DNA of 64,000 bases from Blastocatellia bacterium (GTDB lineage: Bacteria > Acidobacteriota > Blastocatellia > HR10): assembly GCA_035573895.1 (NCBI GenBank), contig DATLZR010000040.1, positions 1-64,000 on the forward strand, in the 5' to 3' direction. Shown here in pieces: positions 46,267 through 53,651 of this stretch. Below the pieces are notes generated by a model, which saw only the letters and a program-made list of their open reading frames with translations, did not search any database and was not told where the DNA came from. The translations under genes and the position numbers were made by a program. The first letter of the stretch is position 1; each line of letters starts with the position of its first letter.

Positions 46267-46864
46267 GCGGCGTAATCCATGCCTCCTTTCCCTGGAGTTC
46301 GATTTTCAGCTCATATACCCCAACAGCAATGCGCTCGAAGGTGAATTCGCCGAGATGGTTCGTCACCGTCTGCGCGACTACTTCTTCTCCCCGTCGCAAT
46401 TGAACCGGCACACCGCTCACTTCCTGGAAACTATCCGAGGGTCCGAGGATTTGACCGGTCAGGGTGACCCGGTCCGTTCCATTGGCCGGTTCAAATGACA
46501 GATCAATATCGTAGCCTTCCCACCGGTAGAGGCACTGTCGCGTCGCCACGCCGAGCGAGCGCACCCCGACAAGTCCTGGCTGGACCGCCGTATCGAACAC
46601 AAGCGTCGCGATAATCCGCGACACCATGCCCGGCCGCGGCGACGGGCCATACCGGGCAAACAGATCAACAGCCTGCTGGATGACCCAGGAGGGCGGATCA
46701 ACCGAATCATCCGTCGTCATCAACGGGATGACCGTTTCCAGCCACTTTAATTCCCTTTGGCATCGTCGGCAGCGACCGAGATGATTGCGGATAGCGTGCG
46801 CCTCTTTGTCGGCGCATAACTCCTGATAAAACTGGAGGAGTTTTTCCAGACTGTAGCACGTCAT
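46241..46864 (-). CDS. Soluble zinc-finger (zf-HC2) anti-sigma-like protein with C-terminal beta domain
   Basis: 207 residues. The N-terminal HLGRCRRC, after a Cys-containing helix, is the His-x3-Cys-x2-Cys zinc signature of anti-sigma factors. There is no transmembrane helix, so unlike most such proteins it is cytosolic. The C-terminal region (about 150-197: VPVQLRRGEEVVAQTV, LGEFTFERIAVGVYELKI) resembles the carboxypeptidase-regulatory/Ig-like beta sandwich. It probably binds the ECF sigma factor encoded upstream. GAGGAGGCTCGATC precedes the ATG. Its stop overlaps the TPR-CHAT start. Confidence 0.82.
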   Translation of the reverse strand: MTCYSLEKLLQFYQELCADKEAHAIRNHLGRCRRCQRELKWLETVIPLMTTDDSVDPPSWVIQQAVDLFARYGPSPRPGMVSRIIATLVFDTAVQPGLVGVRSLGVATRQCLYRWEGYDIDLSFEPANGTDRVTLTGQILGPSDSFQEVSGVPVQLRRGEEVVAQTVTNHLGEFTFERIAVGVYELKIELQGKEAWITPLEVRALTD

Positions 46865-47159
46865 GATCGAGCCTCCTCATAGACCCTGTCGAATTCCCCA
46901 CGGACGACGGAAAAGACCGGGATGAAGCATGGCCAGCCGGCACGGCCATCGAGGAATCATCCCCCGGTCCTCCCATCGTTTATCCCCCTGCACGAGGCGG
47001 CTTCTGGGTCAGAGCCCGGCTAAGGATTGCGCCAGCCGTCGTGGCCTCTCCCCGGTCGCCTCCTCTCGGTATTATCTTCCGCCACTATTGTGGAGCCCTC
47101 CGATTGCGGAAAAATACATGTCTGCGCCTGTGACCGACGGCTCTTCCCTTCTCCGGGGA
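46865..47159. other. 295-base spacer between sigma factor and zinc-finger genes
   Basis: Unusually long for genes of the same strand with coupled neighbours on either side. No protein-coding frame is credible. It may hold a second promoter, possibly recognised by the ECF factor itself, or a leader RNA. I see a GATAAT-like box on the minus strand within CGGAAGATAATACC but no defined partner. Confidence 0.35.
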
Positions 47160-47738
47160 TCACTCCCGGAAGCCTAACTCTTCCAGAATCTTCCTGAGTT
47201 TTTGCAGGCAGCGGCCGCGGGTCGGACCGATGCTGGCTACCGGCATGCCCAGTTCGCGCGAGATCTGTTCGTAGCTCCACTCGTCCTGCTCGTAGAAAAG
47301 CATCTGGAGCAATCGCCGACAGCGGTCGGGAAGCCGTTCCATTCCCAGGCGGATCAGATGCTGCTTCTCCCATCGTTCGACCAGTTCATCGAGCGGCGGG
47401 CTCTCATCAGGAAGATCCACGGGATGTCCTTCCTCATCCTCTAACGGCGTTGTTTCCACAGGATCCCGCCGCCGAAGTTTCCAGCATTCGCGGAGCGTCG
47501 TCGTGATCAGCCAGGAACTGAGCTTGCTGTGATCCTTCAAGCCGTCAAGCCCCTTGAGCATGATGAGGCACACCGACTGAAAGACATCCGCCGCTTCATC
47601 GGGCGTGAACTGATACCTTCGCGGGATGGAAAAAATCAGCCGTTTATAGCGATGAATGAGCGCCTCCCAGGCGCGGCTGTCCCCTTTCAAACAGCACGCC
47701 ACAAGCTCGGCATCCGTCATTCGGGCGTAGGTCTTCAT
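47160..47738 (-). CDS. ECF-type RNA polymerase sigma factor
   Basis: 192 residues. Region 2 is visible as WEALIHRYKRLIFSIPRRY with DEAADVFQSVCLIML and the DNA-melting part LSSWLITTTLRECW; region 4 as LPDRCRRLLQMLFYEQDEWSYEQISRELGMPVASIGPTRGRCLQKL, a helix-turn-helix. The chosen ATG at 47738 overlaps the stop of the peptide-binding lipoprotein gene as ATGA, so translation is coupled. Downstream lie an anti-sigma-like zinc-finger protein, a TPR-CHAT protease and a subtilase, presumably its regulators or targets. Confidence 0.92.
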   Translation of the reverse strand: MKTYARMTDAELVACCLKGDSRAWEALIHRYKRLIFSIPRRYQFTPDEAADVFQSVCLIMLKGLDGLKDHSKLSSWLITTTLRECWKLRRRDPVETTPLEDEEGHPVDLPDESPPLDELVERWEKQHLIRLGMERLPDRCRRLLQMLFYEQDEWSYEQISRELGMPVASIGPTRGRCLQKLRKILEELGFRE

Positions 47739-49447
47739 TCCAGATAAAGTTCCTCCGCATTCCACAGCAGTGGATCCTGGAGCAGGCCGGGTTTGAGGTT
47801 TCTCACCGTCGGTTTGGCGGCGACGATGAGGTCACGGGCCACCAGGTAGATGAACGGGACCTGCTCGCTCAAAATCATCTGCACCTCATCGAACAAGGCC
47901 TTTCGTCGCTTCTGGTCAGCCGCGGTCAGAAACTCGTTGAGCAGCTCGTCCACCCGCTTCTCCCAATCAGTGGCGGGCCGGGGTTGCTGAGGATTCCACC
48001 AGTGATTGGCCCCGCTGCTGAGCAAAAAATTCCTGAGCGACGAAGGATCGGTATCGCCCGCCGCAATCGCCAGCAACCCCGCTTCGTAATCCGTTCCCCG
48101 CGCGATCCGTTCGAGCATCGTCTTCGTTTCGATGGGCGCGAAAGTGACGCCGATGCCTACTTTTTTCAGGTCCTCCTGGATCATCAAGCCCATCCGTTCC
48201 CGAATGGCATTTCCGGCATTGGTCATCAACGTGAAGGTCACCCGGTTCCCCTGCCGATCCTCCAGGATGCCATCGCCGTTGCGGTCGCTAAATCCCGCTT
48301 CCGCCAGCAGTGCCTTCGCGCGATCGGGATCATACGGATAGGTTTTCACCTGAGGATTAAACCACCGACTCGTTGCCGGGACCGGTCCCCATACGGGCGC
48401 AGCCTTTCCGGCGAACACCACGTCAATGAGGGCTTGACGGTTGATCGCATAGGAGACGGCTTGACGAAATCTTGTGTCCTGGAACCAGGCGAGCTTGGTC
48501 GGGCTCAGTGAGCGCGCGCGAGGATTCAAATTAAACCACATCACTTCCGAGATGAGGCTGGGACCGAGATCGTAAATGCGAATCCGATTCGTCGCCACCT
48601 GGGGTTGAAGCGTCGCCACTTCGTCAGGGGTCAGCGGTGAGAGCATGTCGAGTTCCCCCTGCTGGAACTTCAGTACTCGCGTGCTCCGATCCGGCACAAT
48701 GAGCAAAATGATCTCATCCAGATAGGGAAGAGGTTGACCACTGGGGTCTCGCTTCCAGTAATGGGGATTGCGCACGAGAATGGTCCTTTCGCCGGGCACA
48801 TATTCCTTGAGCCGAAACGGTCCCACCCCAACGATCTGATCCGGCGGTGTTGAAAGATCCCAGAGCGAAGCAAATCGCCCTGCGCGGTAATCGGCCTCCA
48901 GCCGATGGCGGGGCAAAATGTGAATCGAATCGAGCAACCGCTCGCTCGCCGCTACCGGTCGGGGAAAAGTAAGAGTCACCGTGTAGGGATCGCGTTTCTC
49001 GACGACGATCTTTTTCCCGTCCACATCCAGTAAATCGCGGAGGGAACTCCTCAGCGCCGGATCGTATATCACCTCAAACGTGAACAGAACGTCATCCGCC
49101 GTCAACGGATGGCCGTCAGAAAAGGTAACCCCCTTACGCAATCGAATCGTCAGGACCGTGTGGTCCGGCGAATAGCTCAGAGATTCCGCCAGTTCGGGTT
49201 CGGCCTCCCCCGTCTGCCGGTTGATGCGCACGAGCACCGACATGATGCAGTTGAGGATGGCGAGCGTATCCGTATCGGTCGCAAACAGGGGATTGAACGT
49301 TTTTGGCCCCGAGGACTGAGAGACAACCAGTCGGCCTCCCCGCGCCGGGGCTGACGGAGCCGTCGAGCGGCGCTCGCAGCCCGCCGTCCCCGCAAGAAGC
49401 GACAAAAAAAGCCACAGGCCGATACCCAACCGGACCCGGTGCTTCAT
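47735..49447 (-). CDS. ABC transporter substrate-binding lipoprotein (peptide/nickel family 5)
   Basis: 570 residues. The lipoprotein signal ends LLAGTAGC with Cys24 as lipidation site. The body is family-5 solute-binding: FNPLFATDTDT near the start, LAESLSYSPDHTVLTIRLRKGVTFSDGHPLTADDV, and later TRFRQAVSYAINRQALID. It captures oligopeptides or similar solutes for the divergent DppB/DppC-like permeases. AAGGAGGT lies before the ATG and a TATAAT promoter at 49485-49512. Its stop overlaps the start of the sigma-factor gene, which makes it first gene of that operon, an odd partnership. Confidence 0.92.
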   Translation of the reverse strand: MKHRVRLGIGLWLFLSLLAGTAGCERRSTAPSAPARGGRLVVSQSSGPKTFNPLFATDTDTLAILNCIMSVLVRINRQTGEAEPELAESLSYSPDHTVLTIRLRKGVTFSDGHPLTADDVLFTFEVIYDPALRSSLRDLLDVDGKKIVVEKRDPYTVTLTFPRPVAASERLLDSIHILPRHRLEADYRAGRFASLWDLSTPPDQIVGVGPFRLKEYVPGERTILVRNPHYWKRDPSGQPLPYLDEIILLIVPDRSTRVLKFQQGELDMLSPLTPDEVATLQPQVATNRIRIYDLGPSLISEVMWFNLNPRARSLSPTKLAWFQDTRFRQAVSYAINRQALIDVVFAGKAAPVWGPVPATSRWFNPQVKTYPYDPDRAKALLAEAGFSDRNGDGILEDRQGNRVTFTLMTNAGNAIRERMGLMIQEDLKKVGIGVTFAPIETKTMLERIARGTDYEAGLLAIAAGDTDPSSLRNFLLSSGANHWWNPQQPRPATDWEKRVDELLNEFLTAADQKRRKALFDEVQMILSEQVPFIYLVARDLIVAAKPTVRNLKPGLLQDPLLWNAEELYLE

Positions 49448-49484
49448 CGCCGTAAGACCTCCTTGCCAACGAAGATGGTGTTAG

Positions 49485-49512
49485 ATTATAAGCTATGACT
49501 CTTTGGACTCAA
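49485..49512 (-). promoter_or_regulatory. Probable sigma-70 promoter of the lipoprotein / sigma / CHAT operon
   Basis: On the minus strand TTGAGT (49512-49507), a 16-base spacer and a perfect TATAAT (49490-49485), 37 bases before the ATG at 49447. Confidence 0.55.
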
Positions 49513-49605
49513 GGTGATTTCGTCTGTGACTGAAGCGACAGTTCGTTCATTGCACCGGGAGCTGCTCATGGAACCCTGGCTTCTCCCCGGGTACCGGTGA
49601 AAAAT

Positions 49606-49647
49606 GCCTGCGGATGAGTGATCCGCGGGAGCCTTTCATCCGCAGGC
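49606..49647. repeat. Dispersed palindrome, family A, copy 2
   Basis: Perfect 12-bp inverted repeat GCCTGCGGATGA (49606-49617) / TCATCCGCAGGC (49636-49647), 18-base loop GTGATCCGCGGGAGCCTT. The best-preserved copy. Confidence 0.7.
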
Positions 49648-49802
49648 AGGATTTTCCGAGGCGTTGTTCGTGGGACGGGAGCCCCGCCGAGAAACGATGA
49701 AAAGTAGCGCGGACTTTTCCATCGGCGAAAACGCCACAGGCTAGACGACCTGCGCTATTCGAGGCCTAGGCGGGGAAGACGGCGCCGCATGTTCTGAGGC
49801 CG

Positions 49803-50771
49803 ATGGTTCGCCTTTTTATTCGACGACTGGCCCAAGCCGTACCACTTGTGCTCGCCATCTCGATGGTGACGTTTGTGGCCGTCCATCTGGCTCCCGGCGA
49901 TCCCCTGACGGGGCTCCTGGAGAATCCCCATATCTCCCCGGAGACGGTAGAGGCAATTCGTCACCGGCTCGGACTGGATTTGCCCCTGTCAAGGCGCTAC
50001 CTTCGCTGGCTGTCTCACGCCCTCCAGGGGGACTTCGGTTACTCGATTGAATATCTGACGCCGATTTCCGCCCTGCTGCCAACACGAATACTCAACACGC
50101 TGATCCTGTCCCTCACGGCCAGCGGCATCGCCTGGGCAGTGGGAGTCCCCCTGGGGATCATCGCCGCCGTCGGACAGAACCGGTGGATAGGACGCGCTCA
50201 CACCCTCTTTGTCACGCTGGCGCTGGCGACGCCGCGAATCTTTCTGGCGCTTCTGGCGCTCGGGCTGGCCGCCACAACCGGCTGGTTCCCCATCGGCGGC
50301 ATGCGTGCGGTCGCCGGCGAGGCCGCTGACTGGATGTCCCGGACAGCCGACCTTCTCCACCATCTTGTTCTTCCCGCGCTGGTGCTGAGTCTCTCACCCA
50401 TGGCGATGATTTCCGGTCATCTACGGGCGGCGCTATCTGAGGTCGTGTCCCTTGACTTCATCCGCACGGCTCGAGCCAAGGGGCTCCCCCGGCGCGTCAT
50501 CCTCAGGAATCATGCTCTGCGAAATGCGCTCGGCCCACTCCTGATGCTCCTGGGCTATTCGATCGGGAATTTGCTCAGCGGGTCGGCCGTCGTGGAAACG
50601 GTGATGGCATGGCCAGGGATAGGTCGCCTGACGGTTGAAGCCGTTTTCGCCCGTGATAGCGATTTGATCCTGGCGACGGTTGTGCTCGCGTCGGTGCTGC
50701 TGATTGTGGGAAATTTGATCGCCGATGTGGTGCTATTGACCGTGGATCCGCGCGTGCGCATTCGCGCCTGA
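49803..50771 (+). CDS. ABC transporter permease, DppB type
   Basis: 322 residues, about six membrane helices. The start RLAQAVPLVLAISMVTF is typical, as are PGDPLTGLLENPHIS and GLDLPLSRRYLRWL; the EAA-like loop is RTARAKGLPRRVILRNHALRNAL. It forms the channel of a peptide-type ABC importer with DppC encoded next. GAGG lies five bases before the ATG. It is divergent from the substrate-binding lipoprotein gene. Confidence 0.92.
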   Translation: MVRLFIRRLAQAVPLVLAISMVTFVAVHLAPGDPLTGLLENPHISPETVEAIRHRLGLDLPLSRRYLRWLSHALQGDFGYSIEYLTPISALLPTRILNTLILSLTASGIAWAVGVPLGIIAAVGQNRWIGRAHTLFVTLALATPRIFLALLALGLAATTGWFPIGGMRAVAGEAADWMSRTADLLHHLVLPALVLSLSPMAMISGHLRAALSEVVSLDFIRTARAKGLPRRVILRNHALRNALGPLLMLLGYSIGNLLSGSAVVETVMAWPGIGRLTVEAVFARDSDLILATVVLASVLLIVGNLIADVVLLTVDPRVRIRA

Positions 50772-50816
50772 TGATGCCGGGCGCACTCGTTTCTGACTAT
50801 GCCGACGAGGACGACA

Positions 50817-52031
50817 ATGTCATCCGCTCTCACCAACCCGGTCCGGTCAACCCCACGGCCAACGCACGTCGGGCGCATCTGGTCCGACAAGCCTCTCCGA
50901 TGGCTCTTCGGCGCGATCGCGGCACTTTCTCTTGTGGCTCTCCTGGCAGGGTTCATCGCCCCTTACGATCATCGCAGCCAGGATCGCACGGCCATTAAAG
51001 CTCCACCGACTCGCTTGCACTTCATTGATGCCGAAGGCCGATTCCATCTGCGCCCGTTTATCTATCGGTCCCGGCTGGTGGATCGAACCACCTGGCGTTA
51101 TGAGGAGGATACTCGATGGCGCTATCCGCTGGTTTTCTTCGTTCGAGGGGATCGCGTTGAGCTATTTCCGGGAGTGACGACCTCGCTACACCTGTTCGGC
51201 GTCGGCGAAGCAGAGCCCCTCACGTCGGCTCAACGAGAAATTCACCCACTCCAGATGCCGACGGGATCCAGAGGTGAGAGCCCGCTGGCCACGCCGGAGC
51301 ATCCCCCTTTGCCGCCGCGACTCTACCTGCTGGGTGCTGACCACCTTGGTCGAGACGTTTTCTCACGCCTGCTTTTTGGTTGCCGACCGTCTCTTATCAT
51401 TGCTCTGGCCAGCGGATTGGGAGCATTGATCATCGGGTTGGTGCTGGGGTGCCTGGCCGGGTATTACGGAGGAGTGGTGGATGCTCTCTTGATGCGTCTG
51501 AATGAGCTGATCGAGTCCATCCCGGTGATTTTCTTCATCTTTGCCCTGCGGTCAGCTCTTCCTCTGGAACTGTCGCCGGACACGGCCCTGGGCATGCTCG
51601 TCGTCATCTTCGTTGCCATCAGTTGGACGACTGTCGCTCGCATCACGCGTGGGGCAGTCCTGTCGCTCGCCGGCCAGGAATTCCTTCTGGCAGCGCGTGC
51701 CGTAGGCGCCAGTGAAGGGCGCATTCTCCGTTGCTACATCCTGCCCCATGCCCTGACCCCCGCACTCACTCAAGCGACATTGACGGTTCCGGCCTTTCTT
51801 CTGGCCGAAGCCACTCTGTCCTTTCTGGGCGTGGGCATCTCAGAACCCGAACCGAGTTGGGGAAACATGCTAGCGGCGGCACGCGATCTGTCGGTGCTGA
51901 CGGCTCAGCCGTGGATGCTCAGTTCCGGTCTCGCCCTTGCGGCAACCGTCGCTTTGTTCATCGTCACGGGACATGCGCTCCGTCGCGCCCTTGATCCCCA
52001 GCGCCAGACGTCAGCTCCCGAATGGCTGTAA
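50817..52031 (+). CDS. ABC transporter permease, DppC type, with an extended periplasmic insert
   Basis: 404 residues. The first membrane helix (about 28-50) is followed by a periplasmic insert of roughly 100 residues, rich in charged and aromatic residues (LHFIDAEGRF, RLVDRTTWRYEED), before YLLGADHLGRDVFSRLLFG, where DppC proteins normally begin their channel part. The later EAA loop is ARAVGASEGRILRCYILPHAL. I choose ATG 50817 because GAGGACGACA precedes it; ATG 50799 lacks a site. No ATP-binding subunit gene lies in the window, so the ATPases must be shared or encoded elsewhere. Confidence 0.88.
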   Translation: MSSALTNPVRSTPRPTHVGRIWSDKPLRWLFGAIAALSLVALLAGFIAPYDHRSQDRTAIKAPPTRLHFIDAEGRFHLRPFIYRSRLVDRTTWRYEEDTRWRYPLVFFVRGDRVELFPGVTTSLHLFGVGEAEPLTSAQREIHPLQMPTGSRGESPLATPEHPPLPPRLYLLGADHLGRDVFSRLLFGCRPSLIIALASGLGALIIGLVLGCLAGYYGGVVDALLMRLNELIESIPVIFFIFALRSALPLELSPDTALGMLVVIFVAISWTTVARITRGAVLSLAGQEFLLAARAVGASEGRILRCYILPHALTPALTQATLTVPAFLLAEATLSFLGVGISEPEPSWGNMLAAARDLSVLTAQPWMLSSGLALAATVALFIVTGHALRRALDPQRQTSAPEWL

Positions 52032-52210
52032 GACGCAGCCAGCACATCCGCACCAAGCTCATAATCACCTGCCGAAGTAACAGGTCCCTCCTCAACAGGA
52101 GATCGTCACGGAGGCGGTTCGCTCTTGCAGGACCGCCGGATGAAAATACTCCCTTCGCCGGATGAATCAAAAGCCAGAGGCCGACGCTCTATTGTGGTGG
52201 GAGCAGGTGT

Positions 52211-53419
52211 ATGGCTCAGGCTGACCAAAAGAGGACGCGGCGTGATCGAGGAAGCATTCTCGTCCTCGTCACCGCCGGAGTTGTCGTCTTTATCGGTGCC
52301 ACTGCCCTCGCCGTTGACGTGGGTTATCTCTACGTTGTGCGGAATCAGTTGCAGAATGCTGTTGATGCAGCAGCCCTGGCTGGAGCGCAAGGACTTCTGG
52401 TTGATCCGACAAACCACACACCCGACGGCCAGGCCACGCGCTGGGCCATCGAATATGCGGCGAGGAATCGAGCCGACGGCGTCCCCGTTCAACTCTCGCC
52501 GGAAGAGATCACATTTCCCCGGGCCAATGTCATCCGGGTGCAAAAGGTTCAGCTCGTGAGAACATTTTTCGCCACGATCTTTGGTCTCCGCCGCGTCCCT
52601 GTGAGCGTGCAGTCGGCAGCCGTCGCCACTCCGGCCAGCGGAGGCAGCGGGGGATGGAGGCCCTTTGCGCCACCCGATCAGTTCGCCCATGGGAGTCAGT
52701 GTGTAACGCCGACGGATGAGGATCACGGGCCATACAATCCTGACATCCACACATGGAACGGCATTCCGGCACGAGATTACTATAAGTCACCCTACGACCC
52801 CGAGTTCGAGAACTGGGATCTCAGCGGATTCCGCGATTGTTCTCTGGGCAATCCCACGGGATTCATCACTCCCCGGGATGAGGATGGACGAATGATCGAA
52901 CTCAAGACGGATCGGCCGGCGTTCCCCGGCAACTTCTACCCGGTCAGTCTTGGGGCGAGAGGAGCCGACACTTATCGGCATAACATCGCCTATGGCTGGA
53001 ATGGGATGCTGCGGGTGGGAGACGTCATTGATACCGAACCCGGGAATATGGCCGGTCCGACGATTCAAGGAGTCACTCAGCTTATCGCTCAGGACCCGAC
53101 GGCGCATCTGGTGAGAGTAAACGGGAACTGGGTTGTCAAAAGCACTCAGTACGCCGATAACGAAAGCCCGCGCATCGTCCCCATTCCGCTCATAAGTCCG
53201 GTTGAGGCCGGTGCCGGTCGGACATCGTTTCGCATCGTCAACATCGGTTCATTTTTCATCATCGGCACACGGGGGAAATCGGTCATCGGCTATTTCATTC
53301 ATCGGCGATTGCCGCAAGCGACTGCCGCATCTCCCCCGCAGTACGGTCGAGGAGAACCCAGTGGCGCCAGCGGGCGATTTCTTGGAACGGTTCAATTGAC
53401 TGACCCAGCCCAATACTGA
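52211..53419 (+). CDS. TadG-like protein (Flp pilus-assembly TadE/G-like N-terminus)
   Basis: 402 residues. The N-terminal RRDRGSILVLVTAGVVVFIGATALAVDVGYLYVVRNQLQNAVDAAALAGA (landmark: RGSILVL, then AVDVGYLYVVRNQLQ) is the TadE/G-like helix, a membrane anchor with the A-D-G-Y/Asp box. It is followed by a VWA-type linker and then a long Cys- and Trp-containing region without known motif. Normally such proteins are minor pilins or secretion partners of a tad cluster, but no other tad gene is here. The start is ATG 52211 with a weak ribosome site. A strong terminator follows the stop. Confidence 0.75.
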   Translation: MAQADQKRTRRDRGSILVLVTAGVVVFIGATALAVDVGYLYVVRNQLQNAVDAAALAGAQGLLVDPTNHTPDGQATRWAIEYAARNRADGVPVQLSPEEITFPRANVIRVQKVQLVRTFFATIFGLRRVPVSVQSAAVATPASGGSGGWRPFAPPDQFAHGSQCVTPTDEDHGPYNPDIHTWNGIPARDYYKSPYDPEFENWDLSGFRDCSLGNPTGFITPRDEDGRMIELKTDRPAFPGNFYPVSLGARGADTYRHNIAYGWNGMLRVGDVIDTEPGNMAGPTIQGVTQLIAQDPTAHLVRVNGNWVVKSTQYADNESPRIVPIPLISPVEAGAGRTSFRIVNIGSFFIIGTRGKSVIGYFIHRRLPQATAASPPQYGRGEPSGASGRFLGTVQLTDPAQY

Positions 53420-53443
53420 CCCATAACCCGGCACAACCCCCCT

Positions 53444-53489
53444 GGGAGAGCGGATCCTCCCACCACCAGGTCCGCTCTCCCCCCCTTTT
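53444..53489 (+). terminator. Rho-independent terminator after the TadG-like gene
   Basis: Perfect 11-bp stem GGGAGAGCGGA (53444-53454) / TCCGCTCTCCC (53471-53481), with extra inner pairing CCT/AGG, followed by CCCC and TTTT. It lies 25 bases after the stop; converging transcription from the amidohydrolase gene could also end here. Confidence 0.75.
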
Positions 53490-53651
53490 CCAGACATGAT
53501 CCGCTACTCCTTGCATGTCCAGGAGACTATTTTTGCTCCCCCCGACAGAGCGACTCGGGCTGGGTTTGCGGCCTCGTACCGGGAATTATCAGGAGTAAGG
53601 CCAGGGGCCACACCATTTATCGGAGACGCGACGCATTCACCCGCAGGTGTG

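Larger units (their letters stand above)
49448..49802. other. Divergent 355-base spacer with a palindrome
   Basis: Separates the lipoprotein gene from the permease genes. It contains the promoter noted at 49485, a family-A palindrome (49606-49647) and a related imperfect one near 49687-49727 (GATGAAAAGT ... ACTTTTCCATC). No gene visible. Confidence 0.5.
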
